Counted from the stretch's first letter, positions 34,679-44,028 are shown. The stretch: 64,000 nucleotides of DNA from JARRQJ01 sp963761035 (GCA_963761035.1 CAVXFH010000002.1:2170001-2234000), one strand, 5' to 3'. The notes: generated by a model not told the origin, from the sequence alone. Numbers and translations: made by a program.

Positions 34679-36112
34679 ATGGAGACCATCGCTGTTAAAA
34701 CCCGCTTTGCGCCCAGCCCCACCGGCTTGCTTCATCTCGGCAATGTGCGTACCGCCTTATTCAGCGCGCTTTACGCCCGTCACACCGGTGGGGTGTTCCT
34801 GCTGCGTATCGAGGACACCGATGAGGAACGCAGTCAGGATGAACACAGTGTGGCTTTGCAGGAAGATTTGCGCTGGTTGGGTCTGGATTGGCAGGAAGGG
34901 CCCGGTACCGAAGGCGCGGCGGGACCCTATTATCAATCACAGCGTTACGACATCTACCAGGGTTATTTTGATAATTTGGAGCGCCAGGATCTGGCCTATC
35001 CATGTTTTTGTTCACCGCGTGAATTGGAGTTGTCGCGCAAGTCGCAGCTAGCGGCGGGCCGGCCACCCCGCTATGCGGGGACCTGCGCGCTCCTGAGCGC
35101 CGAGGCGCAGCAAAAGCGCTTCGATCAAGGCATCCTGCCGGCGCTGCGCTTCCGAGTCTCGACCGGCGATACAGTACAATTTCTCGATTTGGTACGCGGG
35201 CCGCAGTCTTTCGCCAGCGACGATATTGGCGATTTCATCATCCGTCGCGCCGACCGTTCGCCGGCATTTTTCTTCAGCAACGCCGTTGATGACGCCTTGA
35301 TGGGCGTGACTCATGTGTTGCGCGGCGAGGATCATCTCACCAATACTCCGCGGCAGATCCTGTTGCAGCGCGCCTTGGGCCTGCCGGTGCCGGAATACGG
35401 CCATATCGCCATGATCGTGGGCGCCGACGGAGCGCCGCTGTCCAAGCGTACCGGCAGCCGCAGTGTCAAGGAATTGCGGGAAGAGGGCTATCTCCCGCAG
35501 GCGGTGGTGAACTACCTGGCGCGCCTGGGCCACCATTATGAAAACAACGCCTACTTGGGTTTAGATGGGTTGGCCGGGGAATTTGCGATCGGGAAATTGG
35601 GCCGTTCGCCAGCGCGCTACGACGGCGCGCAATTACTGCACTGGCAGAAGTTGGCGGTGGGCGCCGGGAACGACGAGGCGCTGTGCCGCTGGTTGGCTTC
35701 CTTCGAGATAGATGAACGGCTGATTGAACGGATCGTCCCCCCCGGCCGGTTGCAAGCCTTCGTCCACGCCGTGCGCGACAATGTTGTCCTGCCCGCCGAT
35801 GCCTTTCGTTTGGCGGATGAGTTGTTCGGCGCGCGAACCAAGCCGAATCAAGAAATCCGTAATATCATGATCGATGCCGGTGAGACCTTTTTTACGACGG
35901 CGTTGGAGTATATCGCTCAGGCGGATTTCAGGGTGTTTTGCCAGTCATTGTCCGCGGCGACGGGTAAAAAGGGAAAGGCGCTGTTTATGCCCTTGCGCGC
36001 CGCGTTGACCTCGGATAGCCACGGCCCCGAGATGGACAAAATCTGGCGTTTGCTGGGGGAAGAGCGGATACGCGAACGTTTCACAGCGGCGGCGGCTTTG
36101 TGCAAGGAATAA
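34679..36112 (+). CDS. gltX: Glutamate-tRNA ligase
   Basis: A class I aminoacyl-tRNA synthetase charging tRNA-Glu. I start at the ATG at 34679 (METIAVKTRFAPSPTG); the open frame from 34586 is not conserved. The HIGH motif appears as HLGN in PSPTGLLHLGNVRT and KMSKS as LSKRTG. A zinc-site-like CFC then Y and C pattern (PCFCSPREL, then YAGTC) lies near residues 102-145. Length 477 is usual. The sequence resembles the second GluRS class carried by some chemolithotrophs beside the canonical form, so it may not be the only GltX. cysS follows by 63 bases. Confidence 0.93.
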   Translation: METIAVKTRFAPSPTGLLHLGNVRTALFSALYARHTGGVFLLRIEDTDEERSQDEHSVALQEDLRWLGLDWQEGPGTEGAAGPYYQSQRYDIYQGYFDNLERQDLAYPCFCSPRELELSRKSQLAAGRPPRYAGTCALLSAEAQQKRFDQGILPALRFRVSTGDTVQFLDLVRGPQSFASDDIGDFIIRRADRSPAFFFSNAVDDALMGVTHVLRGEDHLTNTPRQILLQRALGLPVPEYGHIAMIVGADGAPLSKRTGSRSVKELREEGYLPQAVVNYLARLGHHYENNAYLGLDGLAGEFAIGKLGRSPARYDGAQLLHWQKLAVGAGNDEALCRWLASFEIDERLIERIVPPGRLQAFVHAVRDNVVLPADAFRLADELFGARTKPNQEIRNIMIDAGETFFTTALEYIAQADFRVFCQSLSAATGKKGKALFMPLRAALTSDSHGPEMDKIWRLLGEERIRERFTAAAALCKE

Positions 36113-36175
36113 CGCCAAAGCGCTATGCATCGCGAGCGCGCGCTATTATTGTGAGCCGGTGAATGGTGATAATCC

Positions 36176-37618
36176 ATGTTGAAGATACACAATACCCTCA
36201 CCAAACAAAAAGAGATATTCGTGCCGCGCGAGGCCGGCAAGATCGGTATCTATGTGTGCGGCATGACGGTCTACGATTACTGCCATGTCGGTCACGCACG
36301 GGTGATGGTGGTGTTCGATACCGTGGTGCGCTACCTGCGCGCCAGCGGTTATGAGGTGACCTATGTGCGCAACATCACCGACATCGACGACAAAATCATC
36401 AAGCGCGCCCGCGAAAACGGCGAACCGATCGACACTTTGACCGGACGCTTCATCCGGGCCATGCATGAAGATGCCGCGGCGCTGGCGGTATTGCCGCCCG
36501 ATCAGGAGCCGCGCGCCACGGCATCCGTCGACCTCATGATCCAGATGATCCTGGCCTTGATAGAACGCGGCTATGCCTATCAGGCAGACAACGGCGACGT
36601 CTATTATGACGTGAGCCGCTTCCAACAATACGGCGCCTTGTCGGGGAGGCGCGTGGAGGATCTGCGTGCCGGCGAGCGGGTGGCGGTGGACGAGGCCAAA
36701 GACGATCCTTTGGATTTTGTGCTGTGGAAGGCCGTCAAGCCCAGCGAGCCGAGTTGGGTGTCCCCCTGGGGGGCGGGCCGGCCCGGCTGGCATATCGAAT
36801 GTTCCGCCATGGCGACGCAATGCCTCGGCGACCACTTCGACATCCACGGCGGCGGCATGGACCTGATGTTCCCCCATCACGAGAACGAGATCGCCCAGTC
36901 GGAGGGGTCCACCGGGCATAAGTTCGTGAATTACTGGATGCACAACGGCTTCGTGCAGATCAACGAGGAGAAGATGTCCAAGTCCTTGGGCAATTTCTTT
37001 ACGGTTCGCGAGGTGTTGAAACACTATCCGCCGGAGGTCGTGCGTTATTTCATATTGAGCAGCCACTATCGCAGTCCGCTCAATTACTCCGAGGAAAATC
37101 TGAACAGCGCCAAGGCGGCGTTGGATCGGTTTTATACGGCATTGCGGGATGTCGCGGTGGCTGATGCGGATGTCGACAGGGATGGCAGCGATTATGTGCA
37201 GCGGTTTCGGGCGGCGATGGATGATGATTTCAATACGCCGGAGGCGGTGGCAGTGTTGTTTGATTTGGCGCGGGACCTGAATCGCGCTAAATCTGAGGGT
37301 GATCAGGATGAGGCACATATTCTCGCTGCATTGTTACATAACTTAGGTAAAATACTCGGTATATTGCAGAGTGATCCAAATGAGTGGTTTAAAAAAATAG
37401 TGTCAGCAGAACTGCATATTGCATCTAAGTCTTCTTTAATTTTTGATGCAAAGGTAATTTACGGGAAAGAAGCGATTGAGCGTCTAATTGGGGAACGTCT
37501 CGCGGCGCGTAAAGCAAAGAATTGGGCTGAGTCAGATCGTATCCGAGACGAATTGAAAGCCCAAGGCATTATTTTGGAAGACCGTCCCGACGGCACCACA
37601 GATTGGCGGCGGGTTTAA
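36176..37618 (+). CDS. cysS: Cysteine-tRNA ligase
   Basis: Charges tRNA-Cys; a zinc class I synthetase. The 480-residue product has the HIGH motif in DYCHVGHARV, zinc ligands in VCGMTVYD, ECSAM and FPHHENEIAQSE, and KMSKSLGNFF. Codons 1-370 use the GC-rich style of the neighbours, while codons about 372-456 (37290-37545) turn markedly AT-rich and carry extra residues between the DALR-type domain and the C-terminal ARKAKNW segment compared with E. coli. The reading frame is intact and the last residues (DGTTDWRRV) are canonical. The patch may come from recombination. It is convergent with folD. Confidence 0.95.
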   Translation: MLKIHNTLTKQKEIFVPREAGKIGIYVCGMTVYDYCHVGHARVMVVFDTVVRYLRASGYEVTYVRNITDIDDKIIKRARENGEPIDTLTGRFIRAMHEDAAALAVLPPDQEPRATASVDLMIQMILALIERGYAYQADNGDVYYDVSRFQQYGALSGRRVEDLRAGERVAVDEAKDDPLDFVLWKAVKPSEPSWVSPWGAGRPGWHIECSAMATQCLGDHFDIHGGGMDLMFPHHENEIAQSEGSTGHKFVNYWMHNGFVQINEEKMSKSLGNFFTVREVLKHYPPEVVRYFILSSHYRSPLNYSEENLNSAKAALDRFYTALRDVAVADADVDRDGSDYVQRFRAAMDDDFNTPEAVAVLFDLARDLNRAKSEGDQDEAHILAALLHNLGKILGILQSDPNEWFKKIVSAELHIASKSSLIFDAKVIYGKEAIERLIGERLAARKAKNWAESDRIRDELKAQGIILEDRPDGTTDWRRV

Positions 37619-37649
37619 TTAGCCGACAAAAATAACAAGCGCTACATGG

Positions 37650-38510
37650 TCACTTCTTCGCGTGGAGTTGCTCCGCCGCATAAAGGGTATTTTGCAACAG
37701 CGTCGCCACGGTCATCGGCCCGACGCCGCCCGGCACCGGCGTTATCCACCCCGCTCGGGCGCTTGCGATCTCGAATTCCACATCGCCGATTAACTTGCCT
37801 TCCGCGTTGCGATTGATGCCGACGTCGACGACAATGGCACCGGGCTTGATCCATGCGCCTTTTACCAAACCCGGTTTGCCGACCGCTACCACCACGATAT
37901 CGGCGCGCGCCACATGGGCGCTAAGGTCTTTGCTGAAGCGGTGACAGATGGTGACGGTGCAGCCGGCCAGCAACAATTCGAGACTCATGGGCCGGCCGAC
38001 GATGTTGGAGGCGCCCACCACCACGGCTTCCAGTCCCCTGAGTTCAACCCCGGTGCTCTTGAGTAGGTTCATTACTCCGTGGGGCGTACAAGGGCGCAGC
38101 ATCGGCATGCGCACCGCGAGGCGGCCGATGTTGTAGGGGTGAAAGCCATCCACATCTTTGTCCGGATGGATACGTTCGATGATGGTTTCCGGGTCGATGG
38201 CGGGTGGCAGCGGCAGTTGCACCAGGATGCCGTCGATCTCGGGATCGGCGTTGAGCCGGTCGATGAGTGCCAGCAACTGGTCTTGGCGAGTGTCGGCGGG
38301 GAGGTCATAGGCCTTGGAGACGAAACCAACGTCCAGGCAGGACTTGCGCTTGTTGGCGACATAGACGTCGGAAGCGGGATCGCGGCCGACCTGGATGACC
38401 GCCAAGCCCGGCGCACGTAATCCCGAGGCCTGACGCCGTTGGACAGCTTGCTTCACAGACTGTCGAATTTCCGCGGCGATGGTCTTGCCGTCGATTAGCT
38501 TTGCGGTCAT
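37650..38510 (-). CDS. folD: Methylenetetrahydrofolate dehydrogenase / cyclohydrolase
   Basis: A bifunctional cytoplasmic enzyme interconverting 5,10-methylene-THF, methenyl-THF and 10-formyl-THF. The 286 residues contain the catalytic VYVANKRKSC segment with its lysine, QLPLPPAIDPETI, the NADP motif VVGASNIVGRPMSLELL and the C-terminal TPVPGGVGPMTVA. It supplies the same folate C1 pool used by metF at 9895-10752. It ends 31 bases from the convergent cysS and begins 56 bases from the LysR gene stop. Confidence 0.96.
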   Translation of the reverse strand: MTAKLIDGKTIAAEIRQSVKQAVQRRQASGLRAPGLAVIQVGRDPASDVYVANKRKSCLDVGFVSKAYDLPADTRQDQLLALIDRLNADPEIDGILVQLPLPPAIDPETIIERIHPDKDVDGFHPYNIGRLAVRMPMLRPCTPHGVMNLLKSTGVELRGLEAVVVGASNIVGRPMSLELLLAGCTVTICHRFSKDLSAHVARADIVVVAVGKPGLVKGAWIKPGAIVVDVGINRNAEGKLIGDVEFEIASARAGWITPVPGGVGPMTVATLLQNTLYAAEQLHAKK

Positions 38511-38566
38511 TGGTGAACTCGGGTTTGGTTACGATTCGGGCGAAAAGTGAATCCGTATCGTATACG

Positions 38567-39457
38567 TCATTGGGCGCGGCTGTCACGGTCCGCATGTGCC
38601 AGGCAAACCGATATCAGCGCCCGGGCGGCATTGGAGAGGGTACGTTGCGAATGGCGAACGATGCCCAGGCGCCTGACGATTTGCAACGTCTTGATGCGCT
38701 GAGTGCACAGGCTGCGATCTACCATGGTCCGGGGTAGCAGGCTCCATCCCAACCCGATAGAGACCATCATCTTGATGGTCTCGAGATAATTGGTTTCGAG
38801 ATTGATGCGCAGCGATATTCCGGATTTGTCGAAAGCCCGCTCAATCAACGCACGCGTATAGGTTCCCGTGGCGGGCAAGATGGCGGGATAGTCGCCCAAC
38901 CGGTCGAGTGTGGGGCGCGCCTTTTTACAAAGGGGGTGGTCGGGCGCGCTCACCAGCACCAAGGGATCATTCCAGACCGGGATTACCACCAGGTCCGCGG
39001 ATTCTTCCGCCGGGAGGGTGACGACCGCCAGTTCGAGTGCACCCTGGATAACGGTGCGGCAGGCGGCCTCTGAATCCACGAAACACAGGTCGAGCTGTAC
39101 CTCGGGGTATTGGCGGGTGAACTGGCGCAGTACCGGTGGTAAGCGATGCAGTCCGATGTGATGACTGGTGGCGACGCTGAGTCGGCCGCGAACCTCGCCA
39201 GCCAGGTTGATGATGGCGCGGCGGGTGTCTTCCACTTCCGCCAGGATCTTCTCGGCGCGGGTCAGCAGAGTGAGGCCCGCTTCGGTGAGGGTGACGTGTC
39301 GGCCGATCCGGTCGAACAGGCGGATATCCAGGCTTTGCTCCAGCGCGGCGACGCGCTTGCTGACCGCGGGCTGGGTAAGATGCAGGACGCCCGCCGCCGA
39401 GGAGAATGAGCCGTGTCGGGCGACGGTGATGAAGGCGTGCAGATACTCGATATCCAT
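38567..39457 (-). CDS. LysR family transcriptional regulator divergent from leuC
   Basis: A 296-residue LysR protein. The winged helix-turn-helix lies at residues 1-60 (FITVARHGSFSSAAGVLHLT then QPAVSKRVAALEQSLDIRLF), and the periplasmic-binding-protein-like effector domain spans about 90-290. It is transcribed away from leuC across 126 AT-rich bases holding a T-N11-A dyad (39479-39493). That arrangement implies control of leuCDB-asd and probably its own gene, with a branched-chain intermediate as a likely effector. Neither point is proven by sequence. It is not close enough to LeuO, IlvY or CysB to name. Confidence 0.9.
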   Translation of the reverse strand: MDIEYLHAFITVARHGSFSSAAGVLHLTQPAVSKRVAALEQSLDIRLFDRIGRHVTLTEAGLTLLTRAEKILAEVEDTRRAIINLAGEVRGRLSVATSHHIGLHRLPPVLRQFTRQYPEVQLDLCFVDSEAACRTVIQGALELAVVTLPAEESADLVVIPVWNDPLVLVSAPDHPLCKKARPTLDRLGDYPAILPATGTYTRALIERAFDKSGISLRINLETNYLETIKMMVSIGLGWSLLPRTMVDRSLCTQRIKTLQIVRRLGIVRHSQRTLSNAARALISVCLAHADRDSRAQ

Positions 39458-39478
39458 ACGATCTATTCAAATATTTAT

Positions 39479-39493
39479 ATTCCGATCAGGAAT
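39479..39493. promoter_or_regulatory. LysR-type operator between the LysR gene and leuC
   Basis: ATTCCGATCAGGAAT is a perfect 5+5 dyad around GATCA and contains the T-N11-A core recognised by LysR proteins (39480-39492). It lies 22 bases from the regulator start and about 90 from the leuC start, in an otherwise AT-rich spacer, the expected place for the recognition site of a divergent LysR pair. Confidence 0.65.
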
Positions 39494-39583
39494 ACAATAT
39501 ATGAAAAACATGAATTTGTAGAATATATAGTTCTGTATTACCATTTTGTTCATCAAGAGATCGACGGCGCGGAGCGGTTCGCA

Positions 39584-40990
39584 GTGGCTAAGAAGACCTT
39601 ATATGATAAGTTGTGGGATGCCCATGTAGTGCGGCAAAACGAGGACGGGACCTGTCTCCTGTATATCGACCGCCATCTGGTGCATGAGGTCACCTCGCCG
39701 CAGGCCTTCGAGGGTTTGCGCCTCAATCACCGTACGCTGTGGCGGCGCGACGCCAATTTAGCCACCGCCGATCACAACGTCCCAACCGTAGATCGCAGCA
39801 AGGGGATCGCCGATCCGGTGTCGCGCCTGCAGGTGGAGACCCTGGACCGCAACTGCGATGAGTTCGGCATCACCGAATATGGGATGAGCGACGTGCGCCA
39901 AGGGATCGTGCATGTCATCGGTCCCGAAACCGGTGCGACCCTGCCCGGTATGACGGTGGTATGCGGCGATTCACACACGTCCACCCATGGCGCCTTGGGG
40001 GCCTTGGCCTTCGGCATCGGCACATCGGAGGTGGAACATGCCCTCGCTACTCAATGTCTGGTGCAGAAAAAATCCAAGAATATGTTGGTGAGCGTGGACG
40101 GGACAGTCGGTCCTGGGATTACCGCCAAGGACATTGTGCTTGCCGTCATCGGCGAGATCGGCACGGCGGGCGGCACCGGCTATGCCATCGAGTTCGGCGG
40201 CGATGCGATCCGCGCCCTATCGGTGGAGGGACGCATGACGGTGTGCAACATGGCGATCGAAGCAGGCGCGCGCGCCGGCATGGTGGCGGTGGACGACAAG
40301 ACCATCGACTATGTGCGCGGCCGGCCGTTCGCGCCCAAGGTTGAACTGTGGGAACGGGCCGTACAGGCGTGGCGCGGTTTGCGGAGCGATGCGGATGCCC
40401 GCTTTGACCGCGCGGTGCATATCGCCGCGGCCGACATCAGACCGCAGGTAACGTGGGGCACGTCGCCGGAGATGGTGGTGCCGGTGGATGCCGCGGTGCC
40501 CGATCCGGCGCGGGAAAACAATGCCGTAAAACGGGAAGGCATGCAACGCGCTTTGGAGTACATGGGCCTACGCCCTGGCATACCCATCAGCACAATTAAC
40601 ATCGACAAGGTATTCATCGGTTCCTGCACCAACTCCCGCATCGAAGACTTGCGTGCCGCGGCGGCAGTAGTCAAGGGCCGCCGCAAGGCCGGCAGCGTGA
40701 AACTGGCCATGGTAGTACCCGGCTCCGGCCTGGTAAAACAGCAGGCGGAGGCCGAGGGTTTGGACCGTATTTTTATCGGAGCGGGTTTCGAGTGGCGTGA
40801 ACCGGGTTGTTCCATGTGCCTGGCCATGAATGCCGATCGCCTGGAATCGGGTGAGCGTTGCGCGTCCACGTCCAACCGCAATTTCGAAGGACGCCAAGGC
40901 CCGGGCGGCCGTACCCATCTGGTCAGTCCGGCCATGGCGGCGGCGGCGGCGATCGCCGGCCACTTTGTGGACGTGAGGAAATTGAATTAA
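39584..40990 (+). CDS. leuC: 3-isopropylmalate dehydratase large subunit
   Basis: With LeuD, isomerises 2- to 3-isopropylmalate via a 4Fe-4S cluster. I start at the GTG at 39584, nine bases after GGAG, giving (M)AKKTLYDKLWDAHVV, which aligns with E. coli MAKTLYEKLFDAHVV; the open frame back to 39413 crosses the LysR operator and is not coding. The 468 residues contain the cluster cysteine in IGSCTNSRIEDL and the pair in PGCSMCLAMN, plus GDSHTSTHGALGALAFG. It is first of the leuCDB-asd series. Confidence 0.96.
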   Translation: MAKKTLYDKLWDAHVVRQNEDGTCLLYIDRHLVHEVTSPQAFEGLRLNHRTLWRRDANLATADHNVPTVDRSKGIADPVSRLQVETLDRNCDEFGITEYGMSDVRQGIVHVIGPETGATLPGMTVVCGDSHTSTHGALGALAFGIGTSEVEHALATQCLVQKKSKNMLVSVDGTVGPGITAKDIVLAVIGEIGTAGGTGYAIEFGGDAIRALSVEGRMTVCNMAIEAGARAGMVAVDDKTIDYVRGRPFAPKVELWERAVQAWRGLRSDADARFDRAVHIAAADIRPQVTWGTSPEMVVPVDAAVPDPARENNAVKREGMQRALEYMGLRPGIPISTINIDKVFIGSCTNSRIEDLRAAAAVVKGRRKAGSVKLAMVVPGSGLVKQQAEAEGLDRIFIGAGFEWREPGCSMCLAMNADRLESGERCASTSNRNFEGRQGPGGRTHLVSPAMAAAAAIAGHFVDVRKLN

Positions 40991-41075
40991 TCGCCGAAAC
41001 GCAAAGATAGCCAAGATTTACAAATTTAGAACTCGGCGCGGTCGACGCCTCGGCGTAAGAGAAACAGGAGTTATC

Positions 41076-41717
41076 ATGGATAAACTCGACAAATTGGACG
41101 GCTTGATCGCGGCGCTTGATCGCGCCAATGTGGATACCGACCAGATTATTCCCAAACAGTATTTGAAGTCGATCCACCGCAGCGGCTTCGGTCCTAATCT
41201 GTTCGACGATTGGCGTTACCTCGATCCGGGTGAACCGGGGATGGATCACGGTAAGCGACGCGCCAATCCCGATTTCGTGCTGAATAAGCCGCGGTATAAA
41301 GGCGCGCAAATCCTGTTGGCGCGGGATAATTTCGGTTGCGGCTCCTCGCGCGAGCACGCGCCCTGGGCCTTGTTGGACTACGGTTTTCGCGTGGTGATCG
41401 CCCCGAGTTACGCCGATATCTTTTTCAATAACTGTTTCAACAACGGCATTCTGCCCATCGTACTGCCGGCGGCGATCGTAGATCGTTTGTTCGCCTACGT
41501 AGCGGCGACACCCGGTTATCGCTTGAAGTTGGATTTAACAGCGCAGACCTTGACCCTGCCCGGCGGCGAAGTTATTGCCTTTGAGGTTGATGCCTTTCGC
41601 AAACATCGCCTGCTTAACGGTTTGGATAACATCGGGCTCACGCTGCAGCATGCGAATGAGATCGAGGCCTACGAGGCGCGCCGCCGCGTGAATGCGCCGT
41701 GGTTGTTTCAGGATTAA
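41076..41717 (+). CDS. leuD: 3-isopropylmalate dehydratase small subunit
   Basis: Swivelling small subunit of isopropylmalate isomerase. The 213-residue product has the family hallmark DNFGCGSSREHAPWAL near residue 85 and the N-terminal ANVDTDQIIPKQYLK. It begins after a clear AGGAG ribosome site 85 bases downstream of leuC. Length is normal for the two-subunit bacterial enzyme. leuB follows by 57 bases. Confidence 0.96.
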   Translation: MDKLDKLDGLIAALDRANVDTDQIIPKQYLKSIHRSGFGPNLFDDWRYLDPGEPGMDHGKRRANPDFVLNKPRYKGAQILLARDNFGCGSSREHAPWALLDYGFRVVIAPSYADIFFNNCFNNGILPIVLPAAIVDRLFAYVAATPGYRLKLDLTAQTLTLPGGEVIAFEVDAFRKHRLLNGLDNIGLTLQHANEIEAYEARRRVNAPWLFQD

Positions 41718-41774
41718 TTCACAAGGCGCGCCGCACGGAACGCATCGCAAGTACTTTGAGGGGACTGAAGTACC

Positions 41775-42851
41775 ATGACAAAAAAGATCGCGGTCTTGCC
41801 CGGTGACGGTATCGGGCCGGAGATCATGGCCGAGGCGATGAAGGTGCTGGAGTGTCTCCGCCGGGACTTCGCGCTCAAAATTGAAACGGAGCAGGCGCCA
41901 ATTGGCGGGGCCGGATTCGATGCGGAGGGCGATCCGCTGCCGGATGTTACATTGCGTTTGGCCAAACAGGCGGACGCCGTGTTGCTAGGCGCGGTGGGCG
42001 GTTTCAAGTACGATGCCTTGCCGCGCGACAAACGTCCAGAGCGCGGGCTATTGCGCATCCGTAAGGAGCTCAATCTGTTCGCCAACCTGCGTCCGGCTCT
42101 GTTGTATCCCGAATTAGCCGAGGCCTCCACACTCAAGCCGGAGGTTGTAGCCGGCTTGGATATCATGATCGTGCGCGAGTTGACCGGCGATATCTACTTC
42201 GGACAACCGCGCGGCATTGAAATGCGCAACGGCGAACGCGTAGGCTTTAATACCATGGTTTACGCCGAATCGGAGGTGCGGCGCGTCGCCGAGGTGGCCT
42301 TTGAAATCGCCATGAAACGCGGCAGGAAACTGTGTTCGGTAGAAAAGGCCAACGTATTGGAATGCAGCGAGTTGTGGAAAGAGGTGGTCATCGAGGTGGG
42401 TAGGGGTTATCCCCGGGTGGCCTTAAGCCACATGTACGTTGACAACGCCGCCATGCAGTTGGTGCGCAATCCCAGGCAGTTCGATGTCATAGTCACCGGC
42501 AATATCTTCGGCGATATACTCTCTGACGAAGCGTCCATGCTCACGGGATCCATCGGCATGTTGCCTTCGGCTTCCTTGGACGATAACAATAAAGGGATGT
42601 ACGAGCCGATCCACGGGTCGGCGCCGGACATCGCCGGCAAGGGAATCGCCAATCCGCTGGCGACCATCCTCTCGGTGGCCATGATGTTGCGCTACACCTT
42701 AGATGAAACGGTCTTGGCGGACCGCTTAGAGACGGCGGTGCAAAGGGTATTGGCGCAGGGCTATCGTACCGGCGATCTCTACACCGAAGGCGCACGCAAA
42801 GTGGGTACGGCGCAGATGGGTGATGCGCTGGTAGCAGCGTTGCTCAGTTGA
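41775..42851 (+). CDS. leuB: 3-isopropylmalate dehydrogenase
   Basis: Oxidatively decarboxylates 3-isopropylmalate to 2-oxoisocaproate with NAD. The 358 residues have the start KIAVLPGDGIGPEIMAEAMK, RELTGDIYFGQPRG, the metal-binding NIFGDILSDEASM and the NAD-specificity stretch PIHGSAPDIAGKGIANP. It ends 19 bases before asd, and is part of the leuCDB-asd order usual in Pseudomonas relatives. No anomaly. Confidence 0.97.
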   Translation: MTKKIAVLPGDGIGPEIMAEAMKVLECLRRDFALKIETEQAPIGGAGFDAEGDPLPDVTLRLAKQADAVLLGAVGGFKYDALPRDKRPERGLLRIRKELNLFANLRPALLYPELAEASTLKPEVVAGLDIMIVRELTGDIYFGQPRGIEMRNGERVGFNTMVYAESEVRRVAEVAFEIAMKRGRKLCSVEKANVLECSELWKEVVIEVGRGYPRVALSHMYVDNAAMQLVRNPRQFDVIVTGNIFGDILSDEASMLTGSIGMLPSASLDDNNKGMYEPIHGSAPDIAGKGIANPLATILSVAMMLRYTLDETVLADRLETAVQRVLAQGYRTGDLYTEGARKVGTAQMGDALVAALLS

Positions 42852-42870
42852 TAACTAAGAGGGCATTGGG

Positions 42871-43983
42871 ATGAAGCGGGTAGGATTTATCGGCTGGCGC
42901 GGTATGGTGGGTTCGGTGTTGATGCAGCGCATGCAGTCGGAACTAGACTTCGATCTCATTGATCCGGTGTTCTTTACCACCTCGCAGGCGGGGAACAAGG
43001 GTCCCGCCATTGGCAGGGACGTGCCGCCGTTGCAGGATGCCAACAGCATCGATGCATTGCGGGCCATGGAAATCATCATAACCTGTCAGGGCGGCGACTA
43101 TACCAAGGCGCTTTATCCCAAGCTGCGCGCCGCTGGATGGAAGGGGTACTGGATCGACGCCGCTTCCGCGCTGCGCATGGAGGATGAAGCCATTATCATC
43201 CTCGATCCCATAAACAAACACGTCATTGAGGATGGACTTAAGAAAGGCATCAAGACCTATGTCGGCGGCAACTGTACCGTGTCGCTGATGTTGATGGCTA
43301 TCGGTGGCCTGCTCGATAAGGGATTGGTCGAGTGGATCGCCCCCATGACCTATCAGGCCGCTTCCGGCGCCGGCGCGCGCAATATGCGTGAACTGATTCA
43401 GCAGATGGGGGCAATCAATGGCGAGGTCAGGACGCTGGTGGACAATCCCGCCGCGGCTATTTTGGAGATCGATAAGCAGGTTGGCGATTTTCTGCGCTCA
43501 GATCGATATCCACTCGATGCCTGGCCGGTACCGCTGGCCGGGTCGCTGATACCGTGGATCGACGTGCAGTTGGATAGTGGTCAGAGCAAGGAAGAGTGGA
43601 AGGCCCAGGTGGAGTGCAACAAGATCCTCGGCCGCAGTAACAATCCGATTCCCATCGACGGCTTATGCGTGCGTATCGGCGCCATGCGTTGTCACAGTCA
43701 GGCGCTGACCATCAAGCTTACCGAGAACGTTCCATTGGATGAGATTCACGGCATTGTCGCCGAGCACAACGAGTGGGTCAGAGTCGTGCCCAATGAACGG
43801 GAGATCAGCATGCGCCAACTGACCCCTGCCGCTGTGACGGGTACCTTGGCGGTGCCGGTGGGACGGATGCGTAAGCTCAATATGGGGCCGCAGTATCTGT
43901 CCGCTTTCACTGTCGGCGATCAATTGCTGTGGGGAGCCGCCGAACCGCTGCGCCGCATGTTGTACCTCCTCTTGCAACACTAG
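42871..43983 (+). CDS. asd: Aspartate-semialdehyde dehydrogenase (E. coli-type)
   Basis: Reduces aspartyl phosphate to aspartate semialdehyde for lysine, methionine, threonine and diaminopimelate. The 370-residue protein begins MKRVGFIGWRGMVGSVLMQR, exactly the Gram-negative class; the catalytic cysteine is in GGNCTVSLM, and the substrate histidine region RIGAMRCHSQALT is intact. With the second, Usg-like asd gene downstream now ruined (44153-44389), this copy must carry the essential function. It is 19 bases after leuB. Confidence 0.96.
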   Translation: MKRVGFIGWRGMVGSVLMQRMQSELDFDLIDPVFFTTSQAGNKGPAIGRDVPPLQDANSIDALRAMEIIITCQGGDYTKALYPKLRAAGWKGYWIDAASALRMEDEAIIILDPINKHVIEDGLKKGIKTYVGGNCTVSLMLMAIGGLLDKGLVEWIAPMTYQAASGAGARNMRELIQQMGAINGEVRTLVDNPAAAILEIDKQVGDFLRSDRYPLDAWPVPLAGSLIPWIDVQLDSGQSKEEWKAQVECNKILGRSNNPIPIDGLCVRIGAMRCHSQALTIKLTENVPLDEIHGIVAEHNEWVRVVPNEREISMRQLTPAAVTGTLAVPVGRMRKLNMGPQYLSAFTVGDQLLWGAAEPLRRMLYLLLQH

Positions 43984-44003
43984 CCCTTTCGCACTGTTCG
44001 CCA

Positions 44004-44028
44004 AATACAGCGTTGCCATTGCTGTATT
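44004..44028 (+). terminator. Small inverted repeat after asd, possible 3' end of the leu-asd transcript
   Basis: AATACAGC (44004-44011), a 9-base loop, then GCTGTATT (44021-44028) form a perfect 8-pair stem 20 bases after the asd stop. It lacks a T-run, so intrinsic termination would be weak. It may just stabilise an mRNA end. Confidence 0.3.

Noticed and set aside
36146..37318. 390-codon minus-strand open frame
   Set aside because: Antisense shadow of cysS, which has all synthetase motifs on the plus strand.
39413..39583. Upstream extension of leuC
   Set aside because: The stretch crosses the LysR gene start and operator; the GTG at 39584 gives the canonical LeuC N-terminus.
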